Shown in pieces: positions 35,048-48,132 of a stretch of 64,000 nucleotides of DNA. Position 1 is the first letter of the stretch; every line of letters starts with the position of its first letter. This DNA comes from Zychaea mexicana (lineage: Eukaryota > Mucoromycota > Mucoromycetes > Mucorales > Lichtheimiaceae). The DNA is taken from positions 186,001-250,000 of the forward strand of contig NW_026516684.1 of NCBI RefSeq assembly GCF_025766255.1, given 5' to 3'. Under the pieces are notes generated by a model. That model was not told the DNA's origin. It made no database searches and saw nothing but the letters and a program-made list of their open reading frames with translations. A program made the position numbers and the translations under genes.

Positions 35048-36679
35048 GGGTTTTAAAATTCAAGGTTAGATATCGAAAGCAGCTGAAGGTTCAACAACCT
35101 TAAGTGACGATACTTTTTGCAGCAATGGTTTCTTGCTGAATTTCTTTGCGAGGTCTTTCCCCGGACCTTTTTTTACTATGGCATTTTAAGTGGCTACGGT
35201 GACAGTCGAAGTAAGGTTGAAAGATCCGTTGCCATGGATGTGGAATATGCCTATTGTATTATCGACCATTAGTTAGTAAAAAAAGACTACAGAAAACAAA
35301 TAAGGTTCACTAGGTACCTGTGGTATATCTTTTCTCTTGGTCATTAATACAAGTGATTGCACACCACCAGTAAAGCCGTGACACTCGTCGGATCCAATTT
35401 GATACATATCTTCCACCTCCATCTCCTCCTCACACATATCAGCGCCAGTTTCGTAGGGCAAGGCCAATTGTTGAATAAATAACATGATAAACAAAAAAGC
35501 TGCATGGGTGTTTAAATAAGCGCTTTCTAAACAGAAAACTTCAGATTTTGTTGTTGTCAATCCTGCTAGGTATAATGTAGCGACTTCTCACGGTAGTAGA
35601 AAGTCCATACATATACATTGTTGAGGTAACAGCATGTTGTTTATTTTAGGACGAAAACGAATATCATATATAAAGTAGGGTTTAGTACATTTTCGGACCG
35701 TGGCGCATGGCTTTGTTCGCGTTATAGTCAAAAGTATCACCTTTTGAATTGGTTCCTGTAACAACTCAAAGTTTTAAAACATAAACAAAAAAAGAGAGAG
35801 ATGTTTCGGTCTGTGTGGCGGCAAGATTAGAAATCCGGCGGGTTGCAACACGCATGTTACCTCTGTCTTCTTTTTTCCGTTTATACCAGAAGAAAAGAAA
35901 ATGACTTCGGGATAATCGGCTTGATTCCCGGAACACCACCGAGATATGCTGTTGTCAAGAAGCGGTATGTACCTATATACCTACGTAAGATACCGACTGG
36001 TTGCTAGCGGCTAGATATAAAACCATACCACCGGCGGCGATACTAACTTCTATTTGCTGTGTTTATGCCTGTTTTGATGTTGGCATGCTACTACTAATAC
36101 AGAGGTTGATACATAGAAAAGCGTTTATCACACACACATGCATAAAGTAGTATTATTATAGTGCTCTATGTTATCTGTGTACGAGAATATACCCGAAGAT
36201 GATGAAAGACGTTTGAGGTATAGCCGCGTGACAGACAAATAGAATACCACTTTCGGTTACCCGTGTGGATTTCTGCTAATGAAAAGGAGGAAGGACAAAT
36301 AAAACAAAAACAATCAATATACTCAAGGAATACGAAAGAGAGAAAGGGTGTCGTATATTATTAATAGTACTATGATGAGAAAACGAGCAATAAAGGGGGT
36401 GGAGTGTGATTGCTGCGTATAGAGAGAAAGATGGGCAGAGTGAATGATAATGCATACATATTATGGGTTTTGTACAGTAAGGATGTAGGTTTTTTGAAGG
36501 GGGATAAGGAAGTGAGAAAGGATATGTTAGATTTCTATATACAATGTATGAATAGAGCATGACACATCTAAGGCTCGGATATAAAACGGTTCATGAAGCT
36601 TTGTGTGTGTTGATGACGATAGCAGCAGCAACAATGATGATATGTTGTTGTTGTTTTTTGTCTACACGGGTTGACAAGA
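35048..36679. other. Intergenic region with one doubtful ORF
   Basis: A minus-strand frame at about 35300-35485 (MLFIQQLALPYETGADMCEE and on) could be a small spliced gene ending near 35180, but neither start nor function can be supported. No other features seen. Confidence 0.4.
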
Positions 36680-37858
36680 TCAGCAAGTCAGATATACACC
36701 ACTATCCCTGCTCTCACAATCATCGCTACTGCTGTCGGTATAATAGTAAAAGGCAGAGGAGGAAGAGGAGGAACGAGTCGTCAGTTGTTGGCGGCATAAA
36801 GTAGGATTGGAGTCCAGCGTATGCACCAGGTTTACAGGAAATTCAAATTGTAGCTTGTCGCTGTCTTCGTGTCCCTGCACACCACCGTTGAAGGCAAGCG
36901 TCACACAAAGCGTATGTCGGATTTTGATGAGCTCGGTCGTGACGCTCGGACGCGGTTGGTAAGCATGCTCCGAGGGGAACGTTATGGGTAATCGGCAGGG
37001 TCGTATCCATGTTTGCGCCGGCGACATAAGTACGCGAGTTGATATCATACGTGGCTCGGTCCATCTATTATACAATACTTTGTGTTATAAGTGGGGATGT
37101 ATCACTACAGCTAGTTTGGAGGGAACACCAAGAAAGGGCATCAAATACAGTAGGAAAAAAAGGTTTAGAGTGTACCCCTTTGGATGATGTTTGGTTTCAA
37201 CTGATTCGAGCAACTGACATGTGAGCAGACATGATTTCACTTTTGACCGATTCAACGCCTCGAAAGACGAACGTAGTCGGATGCTCAGTACAAACTCTTG
37301 TTGTTGTTGGTGATGATTGAAAATCGGGATGATGCGTGGGATCTCGACCTCGTATCGCCAGCGTTTTGATCTTGTAGTGCCCCAATAGACTCGGGTTGAT
37401 GGCTGTTGTAGCTGACGGTAGTCGCAAGAACGGAACAGTTGGACGGAGCGAGTCGTGCGGATGCCATACGTGGGTAGTGTAGCGGTAATGCTGTATTCGA
37501 TCGACACTGTTTTGTTTACAACAGATAAGCTGGGTGGCAAAGAGCCAGGTATATGAAACGTAAAGGGCGCAACGTAGCTATCCTCGTCGTCTTCGTACGC
37601 CCATTTGCCCACTGTATGCTGATCTTTGAACACAACCGCGTCGTCGTCGTTGTCGTCGTCGTCGTGCTCGCTGGTGTTTTTTGCTCCCGACCTTCTCATC
37701 GACCCCACGTGCGCACAGCCAAACATTTCCAATTGGCTGTGGACGCAACTCAGATTCTCGGCACATCGAGCACGTAGTATTCCACTGATTGCTACGGGTT
37801 TATCAGACAGTGTAAAACATGGTTCATCCAGATCAATCGTAAAAGACGAGATCAACAT
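36680..37858 (-). CDS. Arrestin-like protein (alpha-arrestin type), reading frame uncertain
   Basis: Exon 1 is 37176..37858 and exon 2 about 36680..37065. The ATG at 37858 gives MLISSFTIDLDEPCFTLSD, the first strand of an arrestin N domain. It is followed by an acidic insert with SEHDDDDNDDDAV, FTFHIPGSLPPSLSV and VSIEYSITATLPTYG (typical N-domain strands). Exon 2 has LPITFPSEHAYQPRPSVTTE and IKIRHTLCVTLAF, typical C-domain strands. Alpha-arrestins adapt ubiquitin ligases to membrane transporters. No PPxY motif was seen. The best C-domain start (YDINSRTYVAGANMDTTLPI) lies in a different frame from the rest of exon 2, so a frameshift or an unusual splice is present (see findings). The Ser/Tyr-rich tail ends the protein. 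Confidence 0.7.
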
Positions 37859-38301
37859 AGTACGAGGGTGAGAAAGAAGAAAAGAAAGAAGAGAAAAAAC
37901 GTAGCAGGTTGCTTTGCGCAGCAAGCAGAAGAAAAAGAAAGAAAAGGGAAGAAAGAAAGGAAAAAAAATTGTTTGGGCATCCGCTTTATATATTATCTGG
38001 AACGCGACACTTTTTGTATGATGTGTTACAAATACCGCAACATGAGTTGACGCTGTCTGTACGTTGAGCTTAAAGGTTCTGTGTGCAATCTGTCCGTCTG
38101 TCTATCCAACGTGAACGGAAAAAGAATAAGGCATGGCCATGCTGGCGCGCTTTTTTTATCGTATAAAGGTATGCCTTTTTGACGAAAAGGACGCGCCGCA
38201 TACCACGGCACAAAATGATCATGACGACGACGATGATGATGATAACGATGATGGTTGTATTACCAAAATGCTCGTCTCTTCTCTTTATTATTATTAACGT
38301 A
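37859..38301. other. Intergenic region
   Basis: Upstream of the arrestin-like gene and downstream of the palmitoyltransferase gene; A/G-rich and C/T-rich simple sequence, no gene. Confidence 0.55.
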
Positions 38302-40503
38302 TTAAACAATATCATCGGTCTTTTCCAAATGCCCCTCTTCCGGATAATGTTCTTGTTGTATTCGCTGATCCTGATGCGACTGTTGATAGCGAACTGCTTC
38401 CTCGTCCGTAATATCCAATATCCGTGCTGCTTTGTTACTCTTGACGTATCGTTGCTTACTCATAGGTGATGCTGGCGATGACGGTGACGGCGACGGCATT
38501 GTGAACTTTTCATCCAGTATCGTCATGTCCAAGCCCATATTGTCGTTATAATCCGGTCCTTCTTCGTCAGCAGCAGTATCTAGCGTCATAATAGGACGTA
38601 TCGTTTGGGTCGCCAATATCTCTTCCATATGGACGTTGTGATGTCGCACGTTTGTGGCCAATGGCCGAGTCCGTCGTCGTGGCCTCCTGCGTTTTGTTCG
38701 AGCGGTGTCTCGACAAGATATCAGCGATAATCCACGCGATAACAAGCTTGTGCCGTGCGAATAATTTCGACGTCGTCGTTGGTGTAGTTGATGATAGCGG
38801 TTATAGCCCGGTAAATAACGTCGTAACAATCGTCGCCATGGCCGTCCCACTTTGCGCAGTAATCGCAAGCTGCGCACAATGTATTGCCCTCCTCCTGTTG
38901 TCATTAGCATGGTTGCAGCTTTGTTTGCTGCCGCAGGTGTGGATGCTACGGACGGTTTCCACACATTTTCTTCTTCTTCGTCGACGTCGTCGTCTTCCAG
39001 CCCCGAGGATGCTTCAGAAAAATCGTCATAGTAGTCGTCAGAATAGTCGTCCTCGTCATCTGTGTCGTCGTACAAGGCGCGATAATGACTCGTTCGGTTG
39101 ATGTATTCCACAGTGGTCGTATTCATGCAAGCTACAAGTTGTTACTGCTGTTGTCAGTAAATATTGCCCTCTTCTTTTACCAAAGTTTCATTTCTTACCA
39201 AGTCGAATGTGGAAACACAATAATCGTAGCATTGCGATAGTTCCAATCAGGGATAATCCAGCCAGTATCACTGTAATGCCGATGCTCAGATAATATGAAC
39301 GGCTGACGCTAGAATTAACTATTTCCATAGTTTCCGACTGCATTGCATACGTTGAATGGAACAATTCCCAAGCTAATATTCTCAAACAGGTCAGTGCATT
39401 GCTCCAGCAAAGTGTCTTCTCCATGTGTTCGCACAATTACCCACACACAAAGCAAGAATATGAAACACTCTTTTTTTTCTTTATTCTAACCTTGTCCGGC
39501 AAACAGGTTTTTTTGATAAGTGCTTGACCACAAGGTATATACAGCCACGCTCGAGTACCAAACCAGAGCAAAGAACGTATATGTGATCAACACCATGAAC
39601 AATCTAATATACCGAGCAAACAGTAGAAGGTCAGCAGCTATTCTTGCGTAGTGGTCATAAACCATAGTATCCATCCACTAACCCTCACTATTGTTTTACC
39701 TATAATTACGTTGACCAATGCAACAATTCAGCCAACGACAATGATGATCCATCCCTGCAACGCACTTGTTGCACAGCTTACAATGACGCGTTGATCGTGG
39801 TCTGTATATAGCAAATGGAAAAAGGAGATGTGAGCTAGTGGTTACACCCATCCTATATAGTAGGATTTCGAAACTCCTTAATAGAAACAAAAAGCACATT
39901 GCATTTTTCCCTTACACTTTGATGCGACATATACCACATACTCCCGTTGATGAATCAACCACCGGTATGCCGTACTTGCGAACATAGGTTTTGCTTCGTG
40001 GAACATCTTGTCGCTGCGTGGCAACAACCGGTTCCTCCGTAGATATGAATGATGCGGTGATGCTGAATGTTTTTACGCCTATGCTGAACGCTACCATGAT
40101 GTATAGTATCATTAAAACGAGAAAACAGAGTTAAGAATTCATAAGATACGTCCTGTATGCACTGAAAGCGTAATTGGTTTCAAACAAAATAAAGCGTATC
40201 AAAAAAGGATATTTGCCAGCTCCAGGCTGCCCATGGCCATTTGACAACCTGCACGAAATCTTGCTCTGGATTCCACGCGGTAATAAGTGTATTCGTGGCG
40301 TCTGCGATCGGTTCGTCCGTGATAAAGTGATACATGAATCCAAAGAATCCGACATCAACAATCAAGCCTGCGAACCACTGGAGCAAAAGGTAGGTATCGA
40401 GCGGTAATTCATAACCATGAGCTCGGAACCAGTCATTCTGATCCCATGGTGGAGTCGTACCTCCAGTGTAAGCCGACCGTGTGAAGGGTATTCGTAGAAT
40501 CAT
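38302..40503 (-). CDS. DHHC palmitoyltransferase
   Basis: Minus strand, ATG at 40503. Resolved exons: about 39916..40088, 39700..39801, 39491..39603, 39199..39372, 38302..39131; the junction between the first exon (ending about 40250) and the 39916 exon is unresolved. Seen: helix 1 [20 protein letters not shown]; helix 2 [20 protein letters not shown]; the cysteine-rich domain [19 protein letters not shown] followed by [20 protein letters not shown] with the catalytic DHHC; helix 3 [20 protein letters not shown]; helix 4 [20 protein letters not shown]; and the TTVEYI (TTxE) motif just after it. It transfers palmitate to cysteines of membrane proteins. The cytosolic tail of about 270 residues is rich in Asp/Glu ([12 protein letters not shown]) and Arg, much longer than in small DHHC enzymes. 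Confidence 0.92.
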
Positions 40504-40911
40504 GAGGTTATATATATTTGTATTTATAGGTATCAACGTATTGAGTGTGTTAAAGAAAGGAGAGGGTGGTGGGTGAATCGCCTGCTGTTGTTATCTTGGG
40601 AAGGTATGCTTTTTGACCGTGTGTGTGTTGGGTTGGTGCCGCAGTAGTCGTTGCTGTTGTTGTTGTTACTGAATATTCGGTAATGACATTGGCTATAGTC
40701 GTCGATTGCAAAGATGAAAGAAAGAAGCGAAAAAGTAGGAGATCGTCGTTTTTTGAGGGAGTGAAAAAATGAAGAGAGAGCAGGTACAGCAACACAAGCA
40801 CTACATAAAAAAATCATGTAGAACACACATACACACACAGGCGGCATACACATTACAGTGCCAGTGTTACACTTGAAAGGGGTAAAATAAAAAACAGTAA
40901 AGATGGATGAC

Positions 40912-40942
<31 letters not shown>

Positions 40943-42265
40943 GCACACATACACACGCGCACAGCAACCTCGTTCTTCCTTCCACTCACGCATGCTCCTC
41001 TATTTCGATCACTTGGACTGCTCTCCTGCTCTCGTAAAGTACCTGGATTTCTTGCTGCTTCTCATCGTCACCCAGGTTGGCAAGGCGCCTTGAAAAGGAA
41101 ATTTAGCAGAAGAGGAACATTGTCCATAGGGTAACCCCTGGTTGCTATGCTTTATAACCATGGCAACAGACTATGTGGATGATATATTTTTACCTGTCGA
41201 ATCCCCCGCCCCCAGTAGCCAAAAAAACTAAACACTTGCACCAGGAAGAGCCACCTTCTTTTGTCCTCTTGTGTGATAACAATAAGGAAGAGATAGGATC
41301 CATACGTCTACTACGCTGCAACCAGAATGTGCTTAAGAAGAATAAGGGCAGACGCATGATCTTCGTTTTTATTATATACCAGGGCCCTTATTGCTAAAGT
41401 ACAAACGATCACAAGATGCGTCTCCTCCTCATTATGTTTTTAATACAACAAGATCGCAGCTCATGCAATAATCTCTCATCCTACATATAAAAAACCATTA
41501 TCCAGGCACTGACGTTGCACAGTGTGACCGATCTAGCCATGTTACCAAAGCATAATATAAGTCTCAGTGAGGAGGCAAAGCTCTCGACTCGAAAAACCCG
41601 GGTGCAACTAATCACTCGTGTCCTATAATATAATACACCAAAAGGCAATATACAAAGTTAGCGGATTGGGGCCAATCCTAGTATAAAGCCTTATGATTCA
41701 AGTTAGGGCCGAATCACTATCCACTTCTCTTCTCAGCCAAAGCCAAAAACGGCTTGTTGATGGTGGTGGTGTCCCTTGAAAGCCAGATCTCATCTCTTTG
41801 TGTTACCGTTACTGCGCTCACGCTTTTCTTGAGATTCCCAAAATTTCACTCATCATGAAAAATTTCTGGTTAATGCCTTGCTAGTACAAAAACGATAAAG
41901 ACCAATGCATTCGAAAGAAACAATGGAAGCAAAAGTACTGCGTTTCTTTTGATTCACTGATCGGCCTCTTCTTTTGACAGCAAATTTTATTTAATGACAA
42001 AGATCTTCAATATGTTTGATCTCAGCTGGAAGAGAGACACCTGCTACATAAGGGTACCGTCACCGGAGTTCTTGCCGCGTCCTGAGTACGGTGTGAGAGA
42101 CAGGAGAAAAAATAAGGTATAAAGGATAATTGGCCATTCGTGCGTTTGATGAAAAAACTCTCTTCTTCTTTCACTTATTCCCCACTCCTCTCCCCACCCC
42201 CCACTCTTATTCTTTTATTTTCCTTTGCTGTTATCTTCTTCACTTGTCCGTTTTTTAAATAAACA
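40504..42265. other. Divergent intergenic region of 1.8 kb
   Basis: Upstream sequence of the DHHC gene (left) and OPT gene (right). It contains a (CT)n microsatellite at 40911-40942. A possible broken ORF at 41160-41397 starts MATDYVDDIFLPVESPAPSS and could continue in another frame across an A7 run. A strong C/T tract precedes the OPT ATG. Confidence 0.5.
40911..40942. repeat. (CT)n microsatellite
   Basis: Nearly pure CT repeat of 32 nt with one TTT interruption, about 410 bp upstream of the DHHC start codon. Confidence 0.9.
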
Positions 42266-44680
42266 ATGAAGAAGCGTGCTCTGGATACCCCTCCCAAAAG
42301 CAAATCGCACGAAATCGCGGCACAGCAAGAATTGAACCTCAACGAGCTCGACGATTTGAACAGCAAAAAGACTTTCGCTTCACCAGAAACCAAAGAAGAA
42401 GAAACGCAATTTACATGGCGTGCGGCAATCCTAGGGTCGTTCCTTGGATGCTTTGTTGGTGAGTCGTTTGCAACGAAACACGCTTTTTTGGTTGTGTTTT
42501 GTCGTTGTTTTCTGTGGGGTTACACAGCCAGCGGTGGTCCCTGAGTTTCCCCTTTTGTAGTATATCCGAAGCGTATTGTTAACGAAGTGTATATTTTAAT
42601 AACAGCCGCCTCCAACATGTACCTTGGCTTAAAGGTCGGATTCACTTTTGGCGCTGGTATTTTTGGTGCCATTTTTTCGTTTGCTATCATCAAACCGCTC
42701 TCGACCCGACTTCCGCTCGCCTGGGGTGGTGGCTACTTTGGGCCCAAGGAAAACGTCACCGCACAAACCGCAGCTACTACGTCAGGTGGTCTGTTCAGCG
42801 GATTCATCTCCTCGATCCCTGCCCTTTATAAGCTCGGCCTGATGACTACCCCTCGCCAGGACATTGTTGCACTGACGCTGTTCACTGTCTCTGCGGCGTT
42901 TTACGGCTTGTTTTTTGCCGTCCCGCTTCGACGGCATTTTGTGGTCAAACAAGATTTGACGTTCCCGACTCCGCGTGCATCGGCCACCACCATCCTTTCG
43001 CTTCATGGTTCCCAAGAGGGCCATGAGGGCGGTATGAAAAAGGCAAAGTGGATGGCGTTCTGGTTCTGCTTTACGTTTTGTTGGGGTATTCTCGGCTATT
43101 TTGTGCCGTTCTTTGACACCTGTAAGTATATCTGCGTTTGGGCTTTTACTGCCATCATTATTATTTTCTTCTTCCTCTTCTTTTTCCCTTATAGAGAAAA
43201 AATACCCAGAATTTTTTTTGATAGATCAGTATTGTCAAAGTTTGATAAATTTCTCACGCTGTCTGACTTATGGCATTCTCTATCGCTTTCTTATTTAGTA
43301 CACATCTTCTACTGGATCGGAACCGCGGCAGGATACGGAAACCTAGCGGCTGCGGACTCGACCTGGGCATGGCATCTGAAATTTGACTTCCCCTTTTACG
43401 GCGCCGGTCTCATGACGCCTGGCTCTGTTGTCATCCCATTCTTGGTGACCACTATTTTGGTATATGGCATCATTGGTCCCTGCTTAGTTTCAACTGGCTA
43501 CTTTGTCAAGCCATACGGATTTGTCGACCATGGTGACACGACGCGCTCTTTCTTTTTGTGGCCAGGTATTGCCATGCTAGTCCTCGCCGCCTTTGCCGAG
43601 CTATTTGTGCGCTACGACACGTTATACCGTGGCATCAAAGGCGGCATCTTGGAAATGGCTGCTGTTAGCAAACGCGCCTTCGGCCACATTAGCCGCATGC
43701 TGCTAGGCAAGCACACGCCTTACTCCGTTCGACGACCTACCACCCATGATGACGAAGCTTACGGACCTGATGAACTTGTGCCTGCATGGTGGTGGATGCT
43801 TGGTCTCATTCTTTCCATCATATTTACCTGTGCCATCATGGGAGAATTCTTTGGCATGGTTGTCTACCAAACAATCGTTTCGGTAATTCTGGCATTTTTG
43901 ATGGCCTTTGTCGGTATCCAAGCAGCAGGCGAGACCGATATCAATCCGACGGGCAGTGTTGCTAAGATGTCTCAATTGATCTTTGCTGGTATGCCAGGCT
44001 CCAGTATCGAACAAATTCAAAAGAACAACCTGATGGCAGGCAACATCACTGCATGCGCAGCAGCCCAGTCTGTCGATATGGTTGGCGATCTCAAAACAGG
44101 CCAGTTGGTCGGTGCCTCGCCGCGTGCTCAATTTATTACCCAAGTGCTGGCATCCTTTGTCGCTGTCGGTATCGCCGTTGCCTTGTTCATCCTCTTCACA
44201 GACGCTTATCCGTGCATCATTACCCAGGATACCTCTGCCAAGTGCGAGTTTGGCCTCACCGGTGTCTGGGCGTGGATGAGTGTCACACAGCTAGTAACGG
44301 GTGGTGCCACGTTGTCGCGGGATTGCATTATCGTCACTTGTTGCTTTGCAGTAGTGGGCGTTTTGGGCCCTGTTGTGCGCCAGTTCCTCCTGCCCGAAAA
44401 ATATCACAAATACTTCCCTTCGTTGAGCGTTGCTGGTCTTGCCATGGTCAACAGTACACCTGACGTGCCCTTGTCCATGTTCATTGGCTGGTCCGCGGGT
44501 AAGATCTGGAAACGATTCAAGCCAGACGCTTATCACATGTACATATACGCCGCTGCTGGAGGTATGATTGCTGGACAAGGTGTATCGGCTATTCTCAGAG
44601 CAGTTTTTCATCTTGCCGGTTTGGAGGGCAATGTGATTGCCGTTTCTTGTATAGATCAACTCACAGAGAATTGTCCTTGA
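42266..44680 (+). CDS. Oligopeptide/siderophore-type transporter (OPT family, YSL-like clade)
   Basis: Exons 42266..42458, 42606..43121, 43299..44680; 2091 nt, 696 aa. After a 50-residue polar tail there are about 14 hydrophobic segments. Seen: ASNMYLGLKVGFTFGAGIFG, FGPKENVTAQTAATTSGG (conserved OPT loop), TFPTPRASATTI, GPCLVSTGYF, AGETDINPTGSVAKMSQLIF (the D-NPTG motif of the YSL/metal side of the OPT superfamily), and GDLKTGQLVGASPRAQF. These proton-coupled carriers move small peptides or metal chelates across the plasma or vacuolar membrane; the NPTG and GDLKTG motifs favour the YSL-like branch over classical OPT1/2. The second intron (177 nt) is a multiple of three without a stop in frame (see findings). 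Confidence 0.93.
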
Positions 44681-46595
44681 AAAACTGTGTATTCACTCGA
44701 TTTTGTACATAAAAATAACTTTACACTACTTGGTACTTTATACATCCTCCTCCTGTTGTCTACCTCTTCTACTTCCAATGTAACTGTATATCTCTCATCT
44801 TACATACTACGTTTTTATCCCTCACACTATACATACACGACATACCAAGAAAAAGTCATTAATTTCCTCTTTAGTTCATTCGTTGAGAAAGATATTATGA
44901 GCTGTGTAATAACAAGTTAACGTATAGTAGTGATGATAAGTGAATAGACACGAGAGACTATGCGGCTATGTAACAGTTGGCTGTGTTCTACTGCTTCATT
45001 GTGTTGTTTTATTTTTTGATTTTGATGATTTGAGGCAGATCACGTTGTAATCACAACGTTATTGTATTTAGCACATACACCTGATGTCGCTTTTTAATTC
45101 TAAACAGATCACACGTACAACTTCATACCAACGTTGTGCGCAGAGTAACATAGATAATACACACGTTGTAGATATTATGTCGTACAGTTGCGACATGAGA
45201 TCACTGATCTCTCGCCAGAAAAACGTTCAGCCACGCTTTTTAATGACTGCATTGTACAACAATTGCTGTAGTGTTTTCGATGATGATTTTGCAGCACCAG
45301 ACGTGCTGGACCCTGTCCCGTGCCACGTTTTTCCACCGCACAGAAAAGCGCAGCACACATCAATTATTTTAAGGAAATGAAAATATTCGAGTCGTCCCTT
45401 TGGAAACGTTTCGAGCTTTTCAAACAGTTTAGAACTAGATACTAATAAAAGCTCCAGAAACTGTATTTTTTTGCTGATCACCATTTCCTTTTCACTTATT
45501 CACAGAGCGAAGAGGTCTATGGATTAAGAAAAAAAGAAAATTGAACATCTCATCGATGATGATTTAGGTAAATTCGCCACTATGTACAGTGTACACAATG
45601 TATAAACAAGCAGAACTCCAAAAGTGCGTGCGTCGTACCTACTCAACTATAGATCCTTCCTGGATCTAAACGAGAGATGAAATAATAAAGCAGATACCGA
45701 GTGTATACATACAGATATCTATGCAGGTTTCCCCTGCTTGTTGTGTCTTCATCTTCCCTCATCCTTCCCCTCTTTTCATCTAGAGTACATGTATATATAA
45801 CGTGCTGCATCCAAACTTTAAAACATATACACGCGCCCTACAAGGGAGTAACATGCTATACCTTTACGGTCATTTTATCTAAATGGAGTATAACCGAAAT
45901 GCAACAATTACATACATGCACAACCCAATACGATATGTATTCTTTGCTGCGATACGTGTTTTTGCAGTGTCAAATGATCAAAACACTGCACTATTTGGAT
46001 ATAAACTAATAGAAGATGCAATGCAGCACGGCGGTGGCGGAGCAACTGATATGTTATCATCGGACTCATTGCCCTGTTGTATCGCTCTTTCGCACTTTTT
46101 CTTTTATTTACGTTGTGTGTACTGATAAGATGATCGAATGTTATCGTACCTCGTGTCTATAAATCTTTTGTAATTGTCAGGTCATATTTTCAAGCGTACA
46201 ATAGTACACATTATATTGCTTTCCACTTTCCTTATGCATGTCACCGGACCATCAGTAATATGTTTTGCCATTCAACTAACTGTACGACAAAAAGATAGTT
46301 TGCTGTCGTTATTGACACTTCTCTCACTATCATCAAACATAGAAAGGCAAATATATGCTTTAATGGTATGTATGAAAGGCAAAACAAATGACGGAAATAA
46401 GAACCACATGGATGGAAAAGCACAGCGTTCCATACATACTACTACAAGAAGCGAACAAAAAGAAACATATTTTGTTGGGGTGTGATTGAAGGGAGAGGGT
46501 AGGGTAAAAACGTGTAGTAGTGCATAGTAGTGTCAGTGATGCACGCTAGCTAGTTTTGATGATGGTACAGTAGCAGCAGAGTCCCGGTACACTTA
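44681..46595. other. Intergenic region of 1.9 kb
   Basis: OPT 3' flank, then AT-rich sequence. Open frames at 45084-45380 and 46174-46485 lack motifs, homology and splice context. Confidence 0.55.
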
Positions 46596-46964
46596 TCAAA
46601 TCGATGCTGACCGGCGTAACCATTCATCAATGCGTTGCTTGCTCGGTCGACGACCTAGCGTGTTGAGGTTGGTATGGTCCTCCTTGACGATTAGAAATGT
46701 GGTAGGGTCATTGACAATGACTACGCGGGAAAATGTTACTCGACGGTGTGGGCTTTGATAGGAATGGTATTTTGGTTGCTCCCCTTCCGAAGAAGAAGAT
46801 GATGACGATGATGCAGAGGATTGCTTTCTTCGTAACAAGTGCCCGCGTTTGATGAAGGACGAGAATGTTGTACCCGAACTTCCAGTAGTGTTTAAAGTAG
46901 CAAGGGGAGACTCATAGTCTTCATCAAAGTGTCGGTGGTGTCGTGGATAAATAAAGCTCAGCAT
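46596..46964 (-). CDS. Small basic, Ser-rich protein of unknown function
   Basis: An ATG-initiated single-exon frame of 122 aa. The N-terminal third is His/Arg/acidic (YPRHHRHFDEDYE). A serine run (SSASSSSSSSSEGE) follows, then a conserved-looking end with RRVTFSRVVIVNDPTTFLIV, NLNTLGRRPSKQRIDEWLRR and a final SASI. The KVTF/RVTF-type sequence fits the RVxF docking motif for protein phosphatase 1, but this four-residue pattern is common. The low-complexity front and ordered back look like a genuine regulatory protein. No family recognised. Confidence 0.5.
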   Translation of the reverse strand: MLSFIYPRHHRHFDEDYESPLATLNTTGSSGTTFSSFIKRGHLLRRKQSSASSSSSSSSEGEQPKYHSYQSPHRRVTFSRVVIVNDPTTFLIVKEDHTNLNTLGRRPSKQRIDEWLRRSASI

Positions 46965-48132
46965 GATATAGTGGAGTAGTATACGACAAGTAGTAGTAGT
47001 ATGTACGGCAGTGCAGTGACTGTGCGAGTACGTGAGAGGAAAAGAAGAGTGGGGGATGTAATTGAAAGAAAATAATTTATATAGACTCACATAATCTGAC
47101 AGCTCCCCCATGCTATCTCTCTCTCTCTGTGCTAATTGCAAAAAAAAATTACGTTAAAGGGCCATGTACAGCATATGTTTATAAGCGAGTGCAGCAGCAC
47201 CAGCAAGCAAGTATTATGCCTGGGATCACAATGGGGCTGTATGCACCTGGCATTGGAACACACGCCGGTTACAACCAAAAACAGTCAGTCGGGTTAATGG
47301 CAACCCGTTTCGCTTTCTCTCTGTGCGTGTATGTATGAGACACAAGGTGGGGAACCACACAAACAGTTAATAATAGTGGTCGGCATCATAATATGCTGTT
47401 CCTTGCTGTCGATGCCATTTGTTATTGTTTTTTTTTTGTTAAAGACTGATTGGGCTGGATGGCAGGCTATAAGCCTATTAAGTAAAAAGCTGTGTAGAAA
47501 TCCAGGAAGGATCCAAACATTCAAGTGCATCACTACTGCTATACAATCATTACTGCAAGCTGTTCAACAACGTAGACTCACTTGCTGCCACATCATTGTC
47601 TTAATCACCCGTGATGACAAGAAAGCTCACTACCTGGCCATAGGGTAATTGTTGTCCGTAGCAGTAGTAATAGTACTAGTCGATGAAACTGCCAACTAGA
47701 ATTACTAAAAAAAATACTCTGTCGTCAACGGCTACCTTCCGACCGGTTTTCTTTTTCGTTTTAAACTGTTATTTTCTATATAATATGTTTGTTTATCCTT
47801 CCAAAAAGATGGGTAAGGAAAATGAGTAACAAAGAAACAGAGGAAAATTAAGCTATGCATTCTTCTATTGTCGTTCTATCATATCAAAGCACCACGCCGC
47901 ATGCGATTTAATTGTCGTCAAAGTACAATGCGAACCAGTCCATTTGGTTATATCAGCATGATCAACAATGACATACTAAAGTATCAATTTCTTTTCCTTG
48001 GATGACGATTTCCTATATAGCAATCCAATAACTGAGTACATGTACATATAGACACTACTAAACACTGGCGACGTTTCTTAAATAAAAGAATTCCATGAAT
48101 CGAGTCAGCGTCACTACTATCAACCCCCACGT
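46965..48132. other. Intergenic region
   Basis: Left part is the promoter of the small Ser-rich protein gene. A 105-codon frame at 47331-47648 with one hydrophobic stretch is not supported by anything else. Confidence 0.5.

Noticed and set aside
35273..35560. Minus-strand frame that might be a small secreted protein
   Set aside because: No ATG at the frame start, a short or doubtful signal sequence, and the 3' exon cannot be chosen between frames.
47331..47648. 105-codon plus-strand frame with one hydrophobic segment
   Set aside because: Hydrophobic stretches arise easily in T-rich DNA; no other support.
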